Assembly (NCBI GenBank): GCA_027924645.1
Contig: BSBN01000252.1
Coordinates: forward strand, 1,302,001-1,366,000
From: Cunninghamia lanceolata
Taxonomy: Eukaryota; Streptophyta; Pinopsida; Cupressales; Cupressaceae
Direction: 5' to 3'
DNA: 64,000 bases
Under the pieces are notes generated by a model. The model ran no database searches and had not been told where the DNA came from. It worked only from the letters and a program-made list of their open reading frames with translations. The position numbers were made by a program, and so were the translations under genes. Below, piece by piece: positions 45,521 through 56,481 of the stretch (positions are counted from its first letter, which is position 1; every line of letters starts with the position of its first letter).

Positions 45521-47570
45521 GATGGAAGGAGTAGTACTTGGCCATTTTGTGTCCAAGAAAGGCATTCAAGTGGATCCCAATAAAATTGAAGTCATTGCAA
45601 CATTACCTATTCCTGAAAAACAAAAGGATGTTAGAGGCTTTCTTGGCCATGCAGGATATTATAGAGGTTTATAAAAGATTTCAGTAAAATAGCAACACCT
45701 CTATTTGTCCTACTATCCAAGGATGTTGAATTTGATTGGACACCTGCTTATCAAACAACCTTTAAAAATCTCAAAGATTCCTTGACAAAGACACCTATAC
45801 TCAAAGGACCCAATTGGAAAATCCCTTTCCATATTCATACAGATGCCTCTGACTTTGTTGCAGGTGTTGTGTTAGGACAAAAGGAGGGGAATTTGGAATA
45901 TGTTATTTATTGAATCAGTAAGAATCTACAAGGTGTTGAACTTAACTATACTATTATAGAGAAAGAAATGTTAGATGTTATTTATACAATCAATAAGTTC
46001 AAACGCTATATCACTGGATATCCTATTTTTGTTCATATTGATCATGCAACAATAAGGTATCTAATGAACAAACCAGTGGTTAGTGGTCGACTAGTCAGAT
46101 TGTTGTTGTTGTTATAGGAATTTGATATCACTTTTGTGGACAAACCTGGGAAGGCCAATGTGGTTACTAATTTTCTCTCCAGGATTCCTACTTATAATGA
46201 AGATCTGGTTGTTGATGACTCATTTCCTTATGAACACTTGTTTACATTAACTGTACAAACTCCTTGGTATGCAGATATAGCCTATTATTTGGTTTCAGGA
46301 AAGACACCTCCACACCTTTCACCAAGAGAAAGACACCATCTAGTTGAACATAACCTCCCCTATTCATGAGTAGTTGGCTACCTCTTTTACATAGGACCTG
46401 ATAATGTCATGCACAATTGTATCAAAGAAGATGAAGTATATGACATTCTTAAGGCATGCCATGATGAACCTTGTGGGGGGCATTTTGTAGCCAAACAGAC
46501 AACACTCAAGATCTTAACTATGAGATATTATTGGCCAACACTGCACAAAGAAATAGTTTAATAGACAAGGAGGTGTGACCGTTGTTAAAGGATGGGTAGA
46601 CCTACAAGAAGTGATGAGATGCCCCTGCAGCCACAATTGGTAATTACACCCTTTGACAAATGGGGCATTGATTTTATTGGACCCATTGATCCTCCCTCTA
46701 ACAATAAAGAGTACATACTAGTATGTACTGATTACCTAACCAAATGGGTGGAGGTTAAAGCTCTCAAGGTTGCAAGAGACAGTAAGGTCGCCACAATTTT
46801 GTATGAGGAAATATTTACCAGATATGGAGTGCCAAGGGAAATAGTTACAGATCAGGGACCACAGTTCACATCAGCCCTGATTGCTAGTTTGATTTAGGAA
46901 TATGAAATCAGACAGAAGAAATTCACTCCCTATCATCCATAATCAAATGGCTAGGTTGAAGTCACAAACAGAGAAATTGAGGCAATATTAACAAAGACAA
47001 TTGTATTACATAGGAAAGATTGGGTATCCAGACTCTCAGAGGTAGTTTGGGATACAAAACCACATGGAAAACCACAACAGGATATATACCCTATGAACTA
47101 GTCTATGGAAAAAAGAATTTCCTCCCTATTGAATTTGAATACAAAACATTGAGAAATATCATATAGCTAAGAAAGGATTTATCTATAGCTCAACAAGATA
47201 GGTTACACCAGCTTAATACTTTAGAAGAATTAAGAATGGAGGCAATTCACCACACAAAAATAATCCAAAAACAAAGAGTCAAATGGCATGACCAGTATAT
47301 CAAAACTAAAGAGTTTCAGATAGGTAACTGGGCCCTACTTTATGACTCCAAATATAAGGACCACAAAGGCAAATTACAGACCAGATGGATGGGTCCTTAT
47401 GAAATTAGAGAATTATTTCCCAATGGTGTAGTCTAACTTACCACAGTTGATCCAGTCAGATTTTTACTAATGCTCAATGGACACAGTTTGAAACTTTATA
47501 AGAATCCATTAGATAAAGAAAACTTTCTCCAACAGTTGATAGGACATGTTCATGCATAAATTCCACAACA
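45521..47570 (+). pseudogene. Gypsy pol remnant (RT end, RNase H, integrase), 5' truncated
   Basis: Begins inside RT with EGVVLGHFVSKKGIQVDPNK directly at the end of the A LTR, so the upstream half is missing. RNase H shows FHIHTDASDFVAGVVLGQ near 45830 and VHIDHATIRYLMNKPV near 46035. Integrase shows HDEPCGGHFVAKQTTLKI near 46460, WGIDFIGPIDPPSNNKEYIL near 46660 and GVPREIVTDQGPQFTSAL near 46828. NREIEAILTKTIV near 46970 and RWMGPYEIRELFPNGVV near 47385 follow. Many stops (for example 45912, 46368, 46896) and shifts occur. It has no chromodomain, so it is not a chromovirus by this evidence, and its lineage is unclear. Confidence 0.88.
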
Positions 47571-48371
47571 CTCACTACCGATGCATCATGCATTCCACAC
47601 ATAGCTACTCCCAATGACACAACAGTAGATGAAGCCACAAGATTGTATGTTGTCACTCCTCATGTATGATCTTCTCTAACTCTTGTAAATAAATAAATAA
47701 TAAAAATAAAAAACAAAACCCAACGAAAAGGGGCTCCACCAAATGAGCTCCCCCATGTCTAGTTGAACATCGTTGCAGGCACCTGCAACCACTGTACTCA
47801 TGGGACCTGTAGCTAAGGGTTTTCAACTATTTTAAGGGACCTATAGCAATTGCACCTATAGCCACTACGATTGTCATCATTTTCAAGGGACCTGTAGCAA
47901 CTGCACCCATAGCCATTCCACATGGGCTCTATTCACTTTCTCCATGTAGCCACTACATCTTTCACATCACACATTTTTGCTTCCGTGCATGCAACACATT
48001 CATTCATAGCGTCCGTATACCGCCACTCTTTCTTCTGCATTGTACTTTCAAGCTACATGTCACCAAGCTTCTCCTCTTTAATCCAGCACACTTTCTTCAC
48101 ATCGCATCCACTTACTTCACTTCAATGCACTCTTCAACATCATCCATTCCAGTCGTCATGTCAGCCTCTTCGCATGCATCATCTCCCTCTTCATCAGCAT
48201 TCAAATGGTATTTATCTCACACCTTCCATTAATTAACATTAAATACTATTTCTTTTATAGCAATCTTACTTCACACAATCATTTATTCAACTATTATGCA
48301 CCATTTCCGAGGCTTTAACCCTTCTCTCTCGTACATCCTCATTGTCTTCGCATTTGCAGACAAATGCATCC
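47571..48371 (+). other. Region after gypsy pol, with short tandem repeats
   Basis: No ORF with known domain. At 47807-47930 two to three imperfect units of about 60 bp share gggacctgtagcaactgcacccatagcca. The rest is pyrimidine-rich and probably 3' untranslated sequence of the gypsy remnant. Confidence 0.5.
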
Positions 48372-48391
48372 TTAGTTGGGGGGATTTCATA
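48372..48391 (+). promoter_or_regulatory. Possible polypurine tract of the gypsy remnant
   Basis: ttagttggggggatttcata precedes tgtagaaatgatttc, a possible LTR start. The same ttagttgggggg core precedes another LTR-like start at 51288. No downstream LTR end could be found, so this is tentative. Confidence 0.4.
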
Positions 48392-48689
48392 TGTAGAAAT
48401 GATTTCATGTACCATCACCCATATCGAAATCTCTCTTTTCATAATTAATGGTTACTCGCTACATAACATATGCAGCCAATTAGATAGCAACCGGTAGATG
48501 CACAGGTAGAAATAAGAAGTAAGGAAAATAGGGTGGAGATTGGCTCCAGCAGCAGATAATTCCATAAAAAACTAGGCAAACGGGTAATTATAGCTAGAAA
48601 GGGAACAAGAAGTGTCATGTGATGGGTGGGGATCCCATCAGAAAAGAACCTACGAATCATACAACATTGTTAAGTGTTAAGTGACCCAG

Positions 48690-51034
48690 ACTGTATGCCA
48701 ATTTTTCAGCAAGTCAGCAAGTCGGATGGCTGGACTATTTCCTCAGACTGACCAAATACAATGAAGCCATGACTCAGCAATTTGCAAGGATATTTTAGCA
48801 TAATGAAGCAACAGTCAAGGGATTGTGGGTTGATGCTTCAGAGGCTAATATTGCATAGGTAACGAGGTTACCTACAGTTGGAGAGGAGTTTCCTGTAAAA
48901 GATGATGTCATTGCAGCAAGGGTTGAATTTGTCTAACCTGGTGAAAGAATAGACTCCTCATCTCAAGGTACTAAGCATGTCTCTCTACCCTAGTTATGGG
49001 ATTTAGTTGCTACTTATATCATTAAGTATTTAACCTGTGATGGGATATAATCATTATTATATACTGTGCATTTTAAACTATTGAGTCATCTCCATCATGG
49101 TAGAGTTGTAAACATTCCAAATTTCCTATTTCATCTACTAAAAAGAATGTCTGCTGAGTACAAGTGAAAAGGGAACTAGTCATCCCTATCACATGATTGT
49201 CTAGTTATATTATTGGTGAAAATGACTTTGTCTATTCAGTTCCCAGACATTCTTGGGAAATTTTTCTTAAGGTTAACCACATTGATAATAGACTATTAAG
49301 GGTTGGATCAGTTGGGGAAGATGAGGCACGAATAGAGAATATATGGTCACAAGAAGGGGAGGAATCTCCTGTGGCCTTTTTCCAACCAATGAATTCACCT
49401 ACCTATAGCCATGACACTATAATGGAGCATTCAGCTCCATACATTGATAACCCCATGGATGAACCTGCAAAGTCCCCCACTCCTGCAACTTCGTTGGTAC
49501 CAACCCCATTGCCAGAACATTCAACTTCACAACCCTGTAGCCACACTAAACAGTTTGAAAAAAAAAGTGCAGCCTGAAACTACCAAATCACAACCCGTAG
49601 CATCTAAGATGTCCAAAAACTCTCCTACTTCCCAGCCGAATAAGAAGAGAAAAGCATCCTCTTCTCCCTCTAAAGCCAAGAAGAAACAAAAAGTGTCTAC
49701 CCAACCACCAAGGTACTATAGCCGCCTGAAAGAAAAAGGAGTTACAGGAGGAAAATTTTCTCCTAAACAAAAGAGGGTAGTTGATGTGCAATCTGATATA
49801 GATTCAGAGAGGGAACATTTATTTGTTAATAGGGAGCAGTTGAATTTGGAACAACCAAATGTTATGGAAACTGACATAGAATCAAAGGAAGAAGGTTTGT
49901 TCACAGTAAGGAAATGGCCTCAACCTCCTCCTGATGCAAGAAACCAAGAATTGTCAGCCTCATCTGATGAAATTCAAGAAGAGGAATTATTGTTGGATAA
50001 AGAGGAGAAAACTGAGGAAAAGGTTGATGAGCTGCAGGGGGCTTTACAAAAGATCGCAACATTAGAAAAACAACTACAAGAATACCAACAAAAGGAGACT
50101 GGATTGAGTGAGAGGGTTAAAAGATTGGAAAATTAGTTGCACATTTATCAACAGCAAGGAATGGGATTAGATCAACTGGCTCAATTGGCCATTATAGAAA
50201 CAAATAGGAGAAGTTTAGAGCATGTGCAGCAGGATGATCATCAAGAAGAAGCTGCACCATCAACCCTGTTAACTGTTAGCTTGCAACTTTGGATAAAAAT
50301 AGAGGTAGTAAAGGAACAACATGAGATGAAAGAAAAGCAAAAAAAGTAGATTGAGGAGAAAAATAAGGAATTAAGGAGATTGAAATTCAAAATAGATAGG
50401 ATGGCGAACATGATTGTACAACTTATAAGATGTAGACCTCCTGCAAGGGTTTATGCCCTTTACTTACAAGAGCAATATTTGAGTTTTCAATTTAGTCAAT
50501 TGTATAGTGATGCTCCCATTTCCCTTTTTACACCTAATTTATTTTTGACATCCTACCAGAGAGCTACCCCAAAGATGCAGAATTAATTATGTGAATTTTA
50601 TTTGCATGAATTGGTTATTCCTTATGATACTACTTGGAATCCCTTAATTGTTATTAGGAATGTGTAGATAAAATATGTACCATCATTCATATAGAATGAA
50701 CATAGGAGAGGGGTCCTTCAACAATAGTATAATGAGAGGGAGAAATCAATTCCTCTCAAACTCAGGGCAGAGGCCCAAGATCCCAATCGGATAGTAGTAG
50801 AATGGATCAATCTTATCCAACATCCTGATGTGGAAGAAATTTTCCTTGAATATAGGGCATAAGATTACAATAAATTTAAAGAATTAGTTGATGGCATTGG
50901 TAAGGAAGCATTGAACTTCTTAAGAGGCAGGTGGAATGACTTGACACAGGAATTAAGAAGAAAAGAACCACACTATGTCTTCAATCTCCTAACAACAATT
51001 ACTAGGACACACTGGTATATCAAATTAGGCTAAT
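48690..51034 (+). pseudogene. Retroelement-associated ORF with coiled coil, degenerate
   Basis: I do not know a named family. The N-terminal part (48770-49180) reads in pieces such as EATVKGLWVDASEANIA, TRLPTVGEEFPVKDDVIAA and LLYTVHFKLLSHLHHGRV, resembling extra ORFs often seen in plant gypsy elements. From 49197 a Pro/Ser-rich linker follows. A run of nine A at 49558-49566 marks a one-base shift, after which a Lys-rich KKRKASSSPSKAKKKQK segment and an acidic part lead to a coiled coil (ELQGALQKIATLEKQLQEYQ near 50030 and more at 50280-50400). The end runs to about 51034 with several stops. A nuclear or chromatin-bound structural role is only a guess from the basic run. Confidence 0.5.
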
Positions 51035-51272
51035 GAGCATGGAATTACCTGGTTTTCTTTAGTGTTTCATCCTCATCTTCTCCTATATCCAATCCCACAT
51101 TGGCAGGGATAGAAAACATCTCAAGTAGCAGAGTAAGCCAGGTGGGATCAGTTGGCTGAATAGAAAGGTTTCTATCTTAAGCAGGATCAAGGAGTCATGG
51201 AACCCATGGATTATAGAGAAATTGCAATCCAATATAATTAGAGGCCTTGGTTTCTTGAGGACCAGTGACACA

Positions 51273-51287
51273 TTTAGTTGGGGGGTC
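51273..51287 (+). promoter_or_regulatory. Polypurine tract before LTR-like start
   Basis: tttagttggggggtc precedes tgatgggatgttattttg. The tract fits a gypsy-type PPT and follows the coiled-coil ORF by about 240 bases. Confidence 0.55.
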
Positions 51288-52190
51288 TGATGGGATGTTA
51301 TTTTGTTCTATTTCTCTTGTTTAAGTTCATACTTTTCAAAGACATTTCCAGACTTTCCTAGACATTATCTATATGTTTATGATTACATTTAAGACCTAAA
51401 AGCATTAAGAATAGTATATGATATGTTGATGATTCATTATGTGTGAATTAATGATTGTTTATAGAATGTGATAGTAATTTCTATTAATTATGGTAGATTG
51501 TGATGTGTAAATATTATGGTGAAACTAACCCCTATGCAGCAAGTACACAATTACCTGTGGTGGAGACCATCTGTCAACCTGCAGCAAGGGAGGTGTTTAT
51601 CTACAATTGAGAATGCAATAGCCCGCAGCCAAAGAAGAAGGATCTCGAACTGAGTGGGCATGGTTTAACCATAATTCCTCCCACTCCTTAACAATTTTAT
51701 TTTCAACAGCTGACATAGTCATAAGAATTAAGAGGAGCTCAGATCATGGTTCATGTCCTATTTTCATTTATGTTTGTCTTTATAGTGAATAACAAGAATC
51801 ATAGTAGGACTATGATATCTGGATTATCTTTGTAATAGATAGTTTCCTACTTTTGATCTGATTAGAATAATAATAAAGTATTCTTCCTATGTTTGTGGGG
51901 AGAATGGACGAATGTAGGATAGTTGTTTAGAAGTTCAATTCAAATAGGAGACTCAGATCATGTCTATTTATGATAGATTATGTATATGGCAGAAGGGAGT
52001 TAGAAGAGATTTGTATTGTCAAGTTCTTGTTATTGTATTACATCCTCCAAAATTCAATGAGAAAATATAGACTTAGATTTATTCAATGAGTAGTTGATAC
52101 AAGAAGTGATCTGATTTAGATTTTTCAAGATTACAGTCACTCAAGCAAGAGCCACTTGAGGTAACTATAGTTCTCTTGTTAGTTATATTG
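51288..52190 (+). repeat. Probable 3' LTR of the ORF-bearing element
   Basis: Starts TGATGGGATG after the PPT and has no ORF. It contains the phrase gtaatagatagtttcctacttttgatctg and runs to a coiled-coil relic on the other strand that begins near 52190. A TG...CA end and TSD could not be fixed, and the second LTR is not in view. Confidence 0.4.
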
Positions 52191-53290
52191 TTTTTTATTA
52201 AAGAGGTAAAATAGGTTTTGATGGGACCCCAAAACCCTACAACAAAATGTTGCCCAACAGACTAAACAATACTAACCAGAAGCCAACAAACAGAAAGCAC
52301 AAAATAAACACAAAACCAACAAAAAACCACTAGCTCGATCACAGCTTCTTTAAAGTCTTGGCGGCCTCCAGTTCCTGTTTATAAAACTCTTCATGCAGCT
52401 TCATGAAGCCCAGGAGCTCATCTTTCTCAGCTTCAAACAATTTTTTCTTGCTTCCTCTTGGAACTCGGCCCACCCTACTCGATGTTCTTGCCATGTTTAC
52501 CTTTTCCAATACTCATCTGCTCCTTATCCCCAGCGTCCTTATGATCGACCTTGCATGTAACCTACTCCACTCTGAGTTCCTTCAGCTTATCGATAAGGAT
52601 CCTAATTTCTTCAACACTATTATGAATAGTGCATTTCTTGATTTTAGGCACCCTCTCTAGGTTTTTCTTAATCTCTTTCATTTTACTCTCCAACCCAGCA
52701 ATGCAGGTTTCAAAGTCTTGGATGAACTTATCCAAATCCTTTTCCATCTATCCCACCTTTAGAATGGCATCCCATCTGAGCTAGATTCCTAAATCAAGCC
52801 TATCATCAAATCTACCCTACTACCCATTTTCTCCTACAAGGCACTCAAACTAATGTTAATTCTATTGATTTCAATGAAAAACTATTTGGTCATACGATGT
52901 TGATTGGCCACAACATGCTTGACTAGATCAAGAACCTCTGATAGCTCCTCTCTGTTAGCAGTATTAGACAATAAAAAAGAGAAATCTTCAGGTAAGTTAC
53001 AAGAGGGGTCTGGAATCAATGGGAAAGGCACACCAATACCCGGCTCTTGAATGACGAAGCCTTCGGTCTTCTTAAGCTTATCTTTGGGCTCTCCTTCCAA
53101 CCCCTCCTGGCCACTCGCCTTACCCTTCCCTTTCTTCTTCCCACGAGCAAGCTCCCCTTCTGAATCTCTGCTAGCATTCTGGCTTAGGGTACCCCTCTTA
53201 TCTTTAACACTTGTTTTCTAGGAATCTAGCTCTTCCCCTGATGCATGTCTAAATTCAAGGGTCTTATCAGACTACTGAATTAAGCAGCAA
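52190..53290 (-). pseudogene. Coiled-coil ORF relic with A-rich 3' end, non-LTR-like
   Basis: Read on minus. A Lys/Glu-rich start reads SRDSEGELARGKKKGKGK near 53160 and then PFPLIPDPSCNLPEDFSFLL near 53020. REELSEVLDLVKHVVANQHR near 52930 leads to a coiled coil (MEKDLDKFIQDFETCIAGLE near 52745). The close reads LHEEFYKQELEAAKTLKKL before a TGA near 52345. A T/G-rich tail follows, ending near 52190 with tttaataaaaaacaa. The order of ORF, GT-rich 3' UTR and A-rich end suits a non-LTR retrotransposon ORF1 or a non-autonomous retroposon. No RT and no target duplication were seen. Stops at 52886 and elsewhere break it. Confidence 0.4.
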
Positions 53291-53559
53291 AATGAAATCA
53301 ACACAAAAGACAACACCACACCACAATAATCTATATTACTTATTCAGTAGCAACAACTTCTATAGGAGTACAAAATGTTATACAATCAAAACATCAGCCT
53401 CTTTACATAACGATCTACAACACCTCCCTTCACTAGGAAAAAATTGAACCCCTTACTAGACCAAATTAATGTATTTATAAAACTCTGTGAAAATAGTTGA
53501 ACCATCACCATCCATAGAAAAATTGAATGAACCACCATAAAATGAACAACCAAACAGAT
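53291..53559. other. Unassigned spacer
   Basis: A-rich DNA without ORF or recognisable signal. Confidence 0.4.
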
Positions 53560-54690
53560 GAACAGTTACAGAATTGAACTACCACCTCAAAAATCCTCAT
53601 TGGAATACCACAATCACCAATGTGTATATTCAGAAATACTCAGGCTTCATGATAGTTCATCAGCAAAATATCCCTTCCATGAACCATCGAGTTCTTTCCC
53701 AAAATCATCTTTATCAGCATTTCGTCAAGTTCTCAAACTCAAGCATTCCTTGACACATTACAATGAAGAGTTATCTACAAAAATTGAGCTTGGTTACAAA
53801 AATTGAGCTTGGTTTGATGCCACATGTTATTGGCAAATTTTATTAGTTTTCAAACTAAAAGGTTTATCGATACAAGCTTTAAGACATCAGATCCCCTTTA
53901 TCAGAAAAATAGCCATTCCACAAACTAAAGACTTGTCAGTATAATCCCTTTGGCCACCAAGCCCTTTGTCAGAAAAATTGACCTTTTCCAACCTTTTATT
54001 AGCGAAACTTGTCCTTTACAAACTCTTTGACTTCTCCTCAAAAGCTCCATTCATATGCTTGTCGACAAATTAGCAAATCGGTAACTTTTGGAATCCGTGA
54101 CTTGGCCGAAGACTTGAAACTTTTCCTCTATCAACAAAATTCCAATTCCATGAACCAAAGAAACATTGACTTCAAATTTGAAAGCCTTTATCAACGAAGT
54201 GAGTCATTGGCGAAGTGAGCCATCGACAAACCTATGGGTTCACAAACTAGTGACTTTGCCAACTGAGTTTGTAACTTCAAACTTTTGTCAATTGAAGGCT
54301 CTGTTTCACTGAACATAAGCACTTGCAAACTTTCCCTTAGCTGAGTCAGGGAGATCACCCATCAGTGAACTAAACTATCGACGAACTAGTTGGTTCACGA
54401 ACTAAAATTTTCCTAACAAAGCTCCCTACAAAGTTTCCTTTATGACTTAGTCGGTGAAATCGCCCATCGGCAAACTAAGCCATCATTGAACTAAACAATT
54501 CGTAAACTAGGAACTTTACCGACCAAAGGTTCCCTTTAGTCAACTTGTTAAAATGTAACTTATCTTGAAGAATTGTCGATGAAAGTGTATGTCGGTTAAC
54601 TGGGCTGTCGGCAAATTGTTGGATCGACAAATTGAACAATTCACAAACTAGGAAATTCTCTGACTGGCTCTAACTTAGCCAATTTTTGCC
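53560..54690. repeat. Degenerate short repeats with TCGRCRAACTA core
   Basis: Phrases such as tcgacgaactagttggttcacgaacta, tcggcaaactaagccat, ttcgtaaactaggaactttaccgacc and tcgacaaattgaacaattcacaaactagg recur every 20 to 50 bases through about 1 kb. The layout is like the GCGCC-type fields, but with another core word. It lies next to the end of the element B LTR and could be the leader of a minus-strand element. Confidence 0.6.
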
Positions 54691-54863
54691 CAATCTTCAC
54701 CAAAATGAAGTTAGAGATACCCAATTGGGTCTTAAACAATATGATGTCCTCAGTTTGGCCAAACAAATCTAAAATTACCTCCTGAAACAAAAATCTAATT
54801 CTGCAAACAAACAAAGCTAAAAACCAACTTAGAAAATAAAATATATTTTTGGTGACACAAGTG

Positions 54864-56081
54864 TGTATAGGTAAATTTGAGATTGAATAATAATCAAAAC
54901 AATGAAAGTAAACTCAATCCTATAACATCAAAATATCTATCTAAGCGATAACCAAATCAATGAATAATGCAATTAACAATCAAAAGCTATCACCTAGATT
55001 GTATTGATCTCTTGGTCGAATGTGGATTTCTCTATCAATTGTGTACCCATGGTTGCAACAAGCGAGTGTAGATTGTATGCGTGCTCAAAAGGTCTATATG
55101 TGCTCAACGATGCAATGTATGCTCAATGCGCTATAAGGATGCCTGAGAATAAATGATCAAAGAGGATTTGTGAAGGAGATGAAGGGGGTATATATAGGTT
55201 TCAATAAGATTGATCAACGGTGAAAATAATTCAAAGAAATGGATGGTTAAGATAAATCAAATAACTCATGATGAATGAGCACAAGACGTGTCATGATTTA
55301 CAGCTATTTTTATTGAATTAATTACTTTTTGACTAAAGATAGGATTTGATTTCATAAATTAGAATGTTTTTTCCAATTTATGAGTTGATGATAAAAAATA
55401 ATATTAAATTAAAGCCAATTAACTCAACTTTAGATTTGCTTTTTGAAGTTCTAAAAATAAGATTGATTGTTCACATAGACTTAAAATGATATTTTTAGAG
55501 GATTTTGAAGATATTTGAAATTAAATAAATAAATTTATTTAATTGATTGTGCATGATTGAAGAAAAGATAAGATATGAAGACTTAAATAAATTAAACAAA
55601 TAAATTGATTTAATTTATTTTGCATGATGGAAGAAAATACGATTTAAATAAAATATTAATTTTATTTATTTTTAGAGGATGAAGTCAACTTAAATAAATT
55701 TGGATAATTTATTTAAATTTGGAAGAATAATTGATTAGATAATTAAATAATGAAAATTATTTAATTGCGGATAAGAGGAAATTTGATGTATTAATTAAAT
55801 AATTGATTTAATTAATTAATGTCGACTTGAGAATTAGAAGAAGATAATGATTCAATTAAATAACTAAAATTATTTAATTTGGAGGAATAAAGTGGATTTT
55901 ATTGAAATTAATTAAATAAAGAGGATTTATTTAATTAATGTTGGAAATTAGGGAATTAGAAGAAATTGAAGAAATTAATTAAATAATTAAATTATTTAAT
56001 TAACATTAAATACAAGTGATTTAGGAAGAATTGATGAAATGCAAGTGATGCAATACGAAGGGTCATTTTTGGGTGTCTACA
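54864..56081 (-). repeat. 3' LTR of element B (about 1218 bp)
   Basis: On minus it starts TGTAGACACC at 56081 and ends CCTATACA at 54864. The start and its AT-palindromes (tgttaattaaataatttaattatttaatt, near 56004) match the LTR of element A. A TATA-like tatatata lies at 55189-55196, about 890 bases from the start, matching A in layout. The left end is inferred from the shared TATACA terminus. Confidence 0.65.
55520..56004. repeat. Array of nine AT palindromes in the B LTR
   Basis: Imperfect palindromes of the form ttaaataa-loop-ttatttaa occur at about 55520, 55583, 55643, 55690, 55741, 55791, 55854, 55907 and 55975, spaced 47 to 68 bases. Their arms are similar but the linkers are not. Confidence 0.75.
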
Positions 56082-56098
56082 TTTTGCCCCTCTTTGAG
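56082..56098 (-). promoter_or_regulatory. Polypurine tract of element B
   Basis: On minus tcaaagaggggcaaaa abuts the LTR start TGTAGACACC. It matches the PPT of element A (atcaaaaaggggaaaaa) and shows that B is oriented minus. Confidence 0.8.
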
Positions 56099-56353
56099 AC
56101 AATGCAGTTTTAGCGTTGTTTCAAAGAAAAATAGTGACAAAAATATAATACAATCGTGCCCCAGTGTAGCTGGCATAGGATGACCCCTCGAGAGGAAAGA
56201 TAGGGAAGTGATAGAAGAATTGGGTTGACTCACGACTAGGAGAAATGGGCATAGAAGGACGAGGCTGGATAGATGGAGGCTGACACAATAAAGAAAAATA
56301 GCAGACACGAGGAAAAATTGGCTACAGGGTGGGGAGACAATAGGGTTGGGATG

Positions 56354-56362
56354 CTATAAATA
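56354..56362 (+). promoter_or_regulatory. TATA box of the PMD gene in B
   Basis: ctataaata lies within gggatgctataaataggctc, about 120 bases upstream of the inferred ATG at 56482. Distance and context fit a core promoter placed outside the LTR. Confidence 0.55.
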
Positions 56363-56481
56363 GGCTCAAGGGGTCACACACAACTCATTTGCACACATAG
56401 AATTCACAAAAGTTCAGAGCCCTTAGCCTTCTTGCTTGTTTCGAGAGCTCCTAGCTTAGAGAGGTTTAGTAGCTTGCGGAC

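Noticed and set aside
45521..51034. Treating the gypsy pol remnant and the coiled-coil ORF as one intact element
   Set aside because: A PPT-like tract and possible LTR start lie between them at 48372-48391, so they may belong to two elements. I list them apart.
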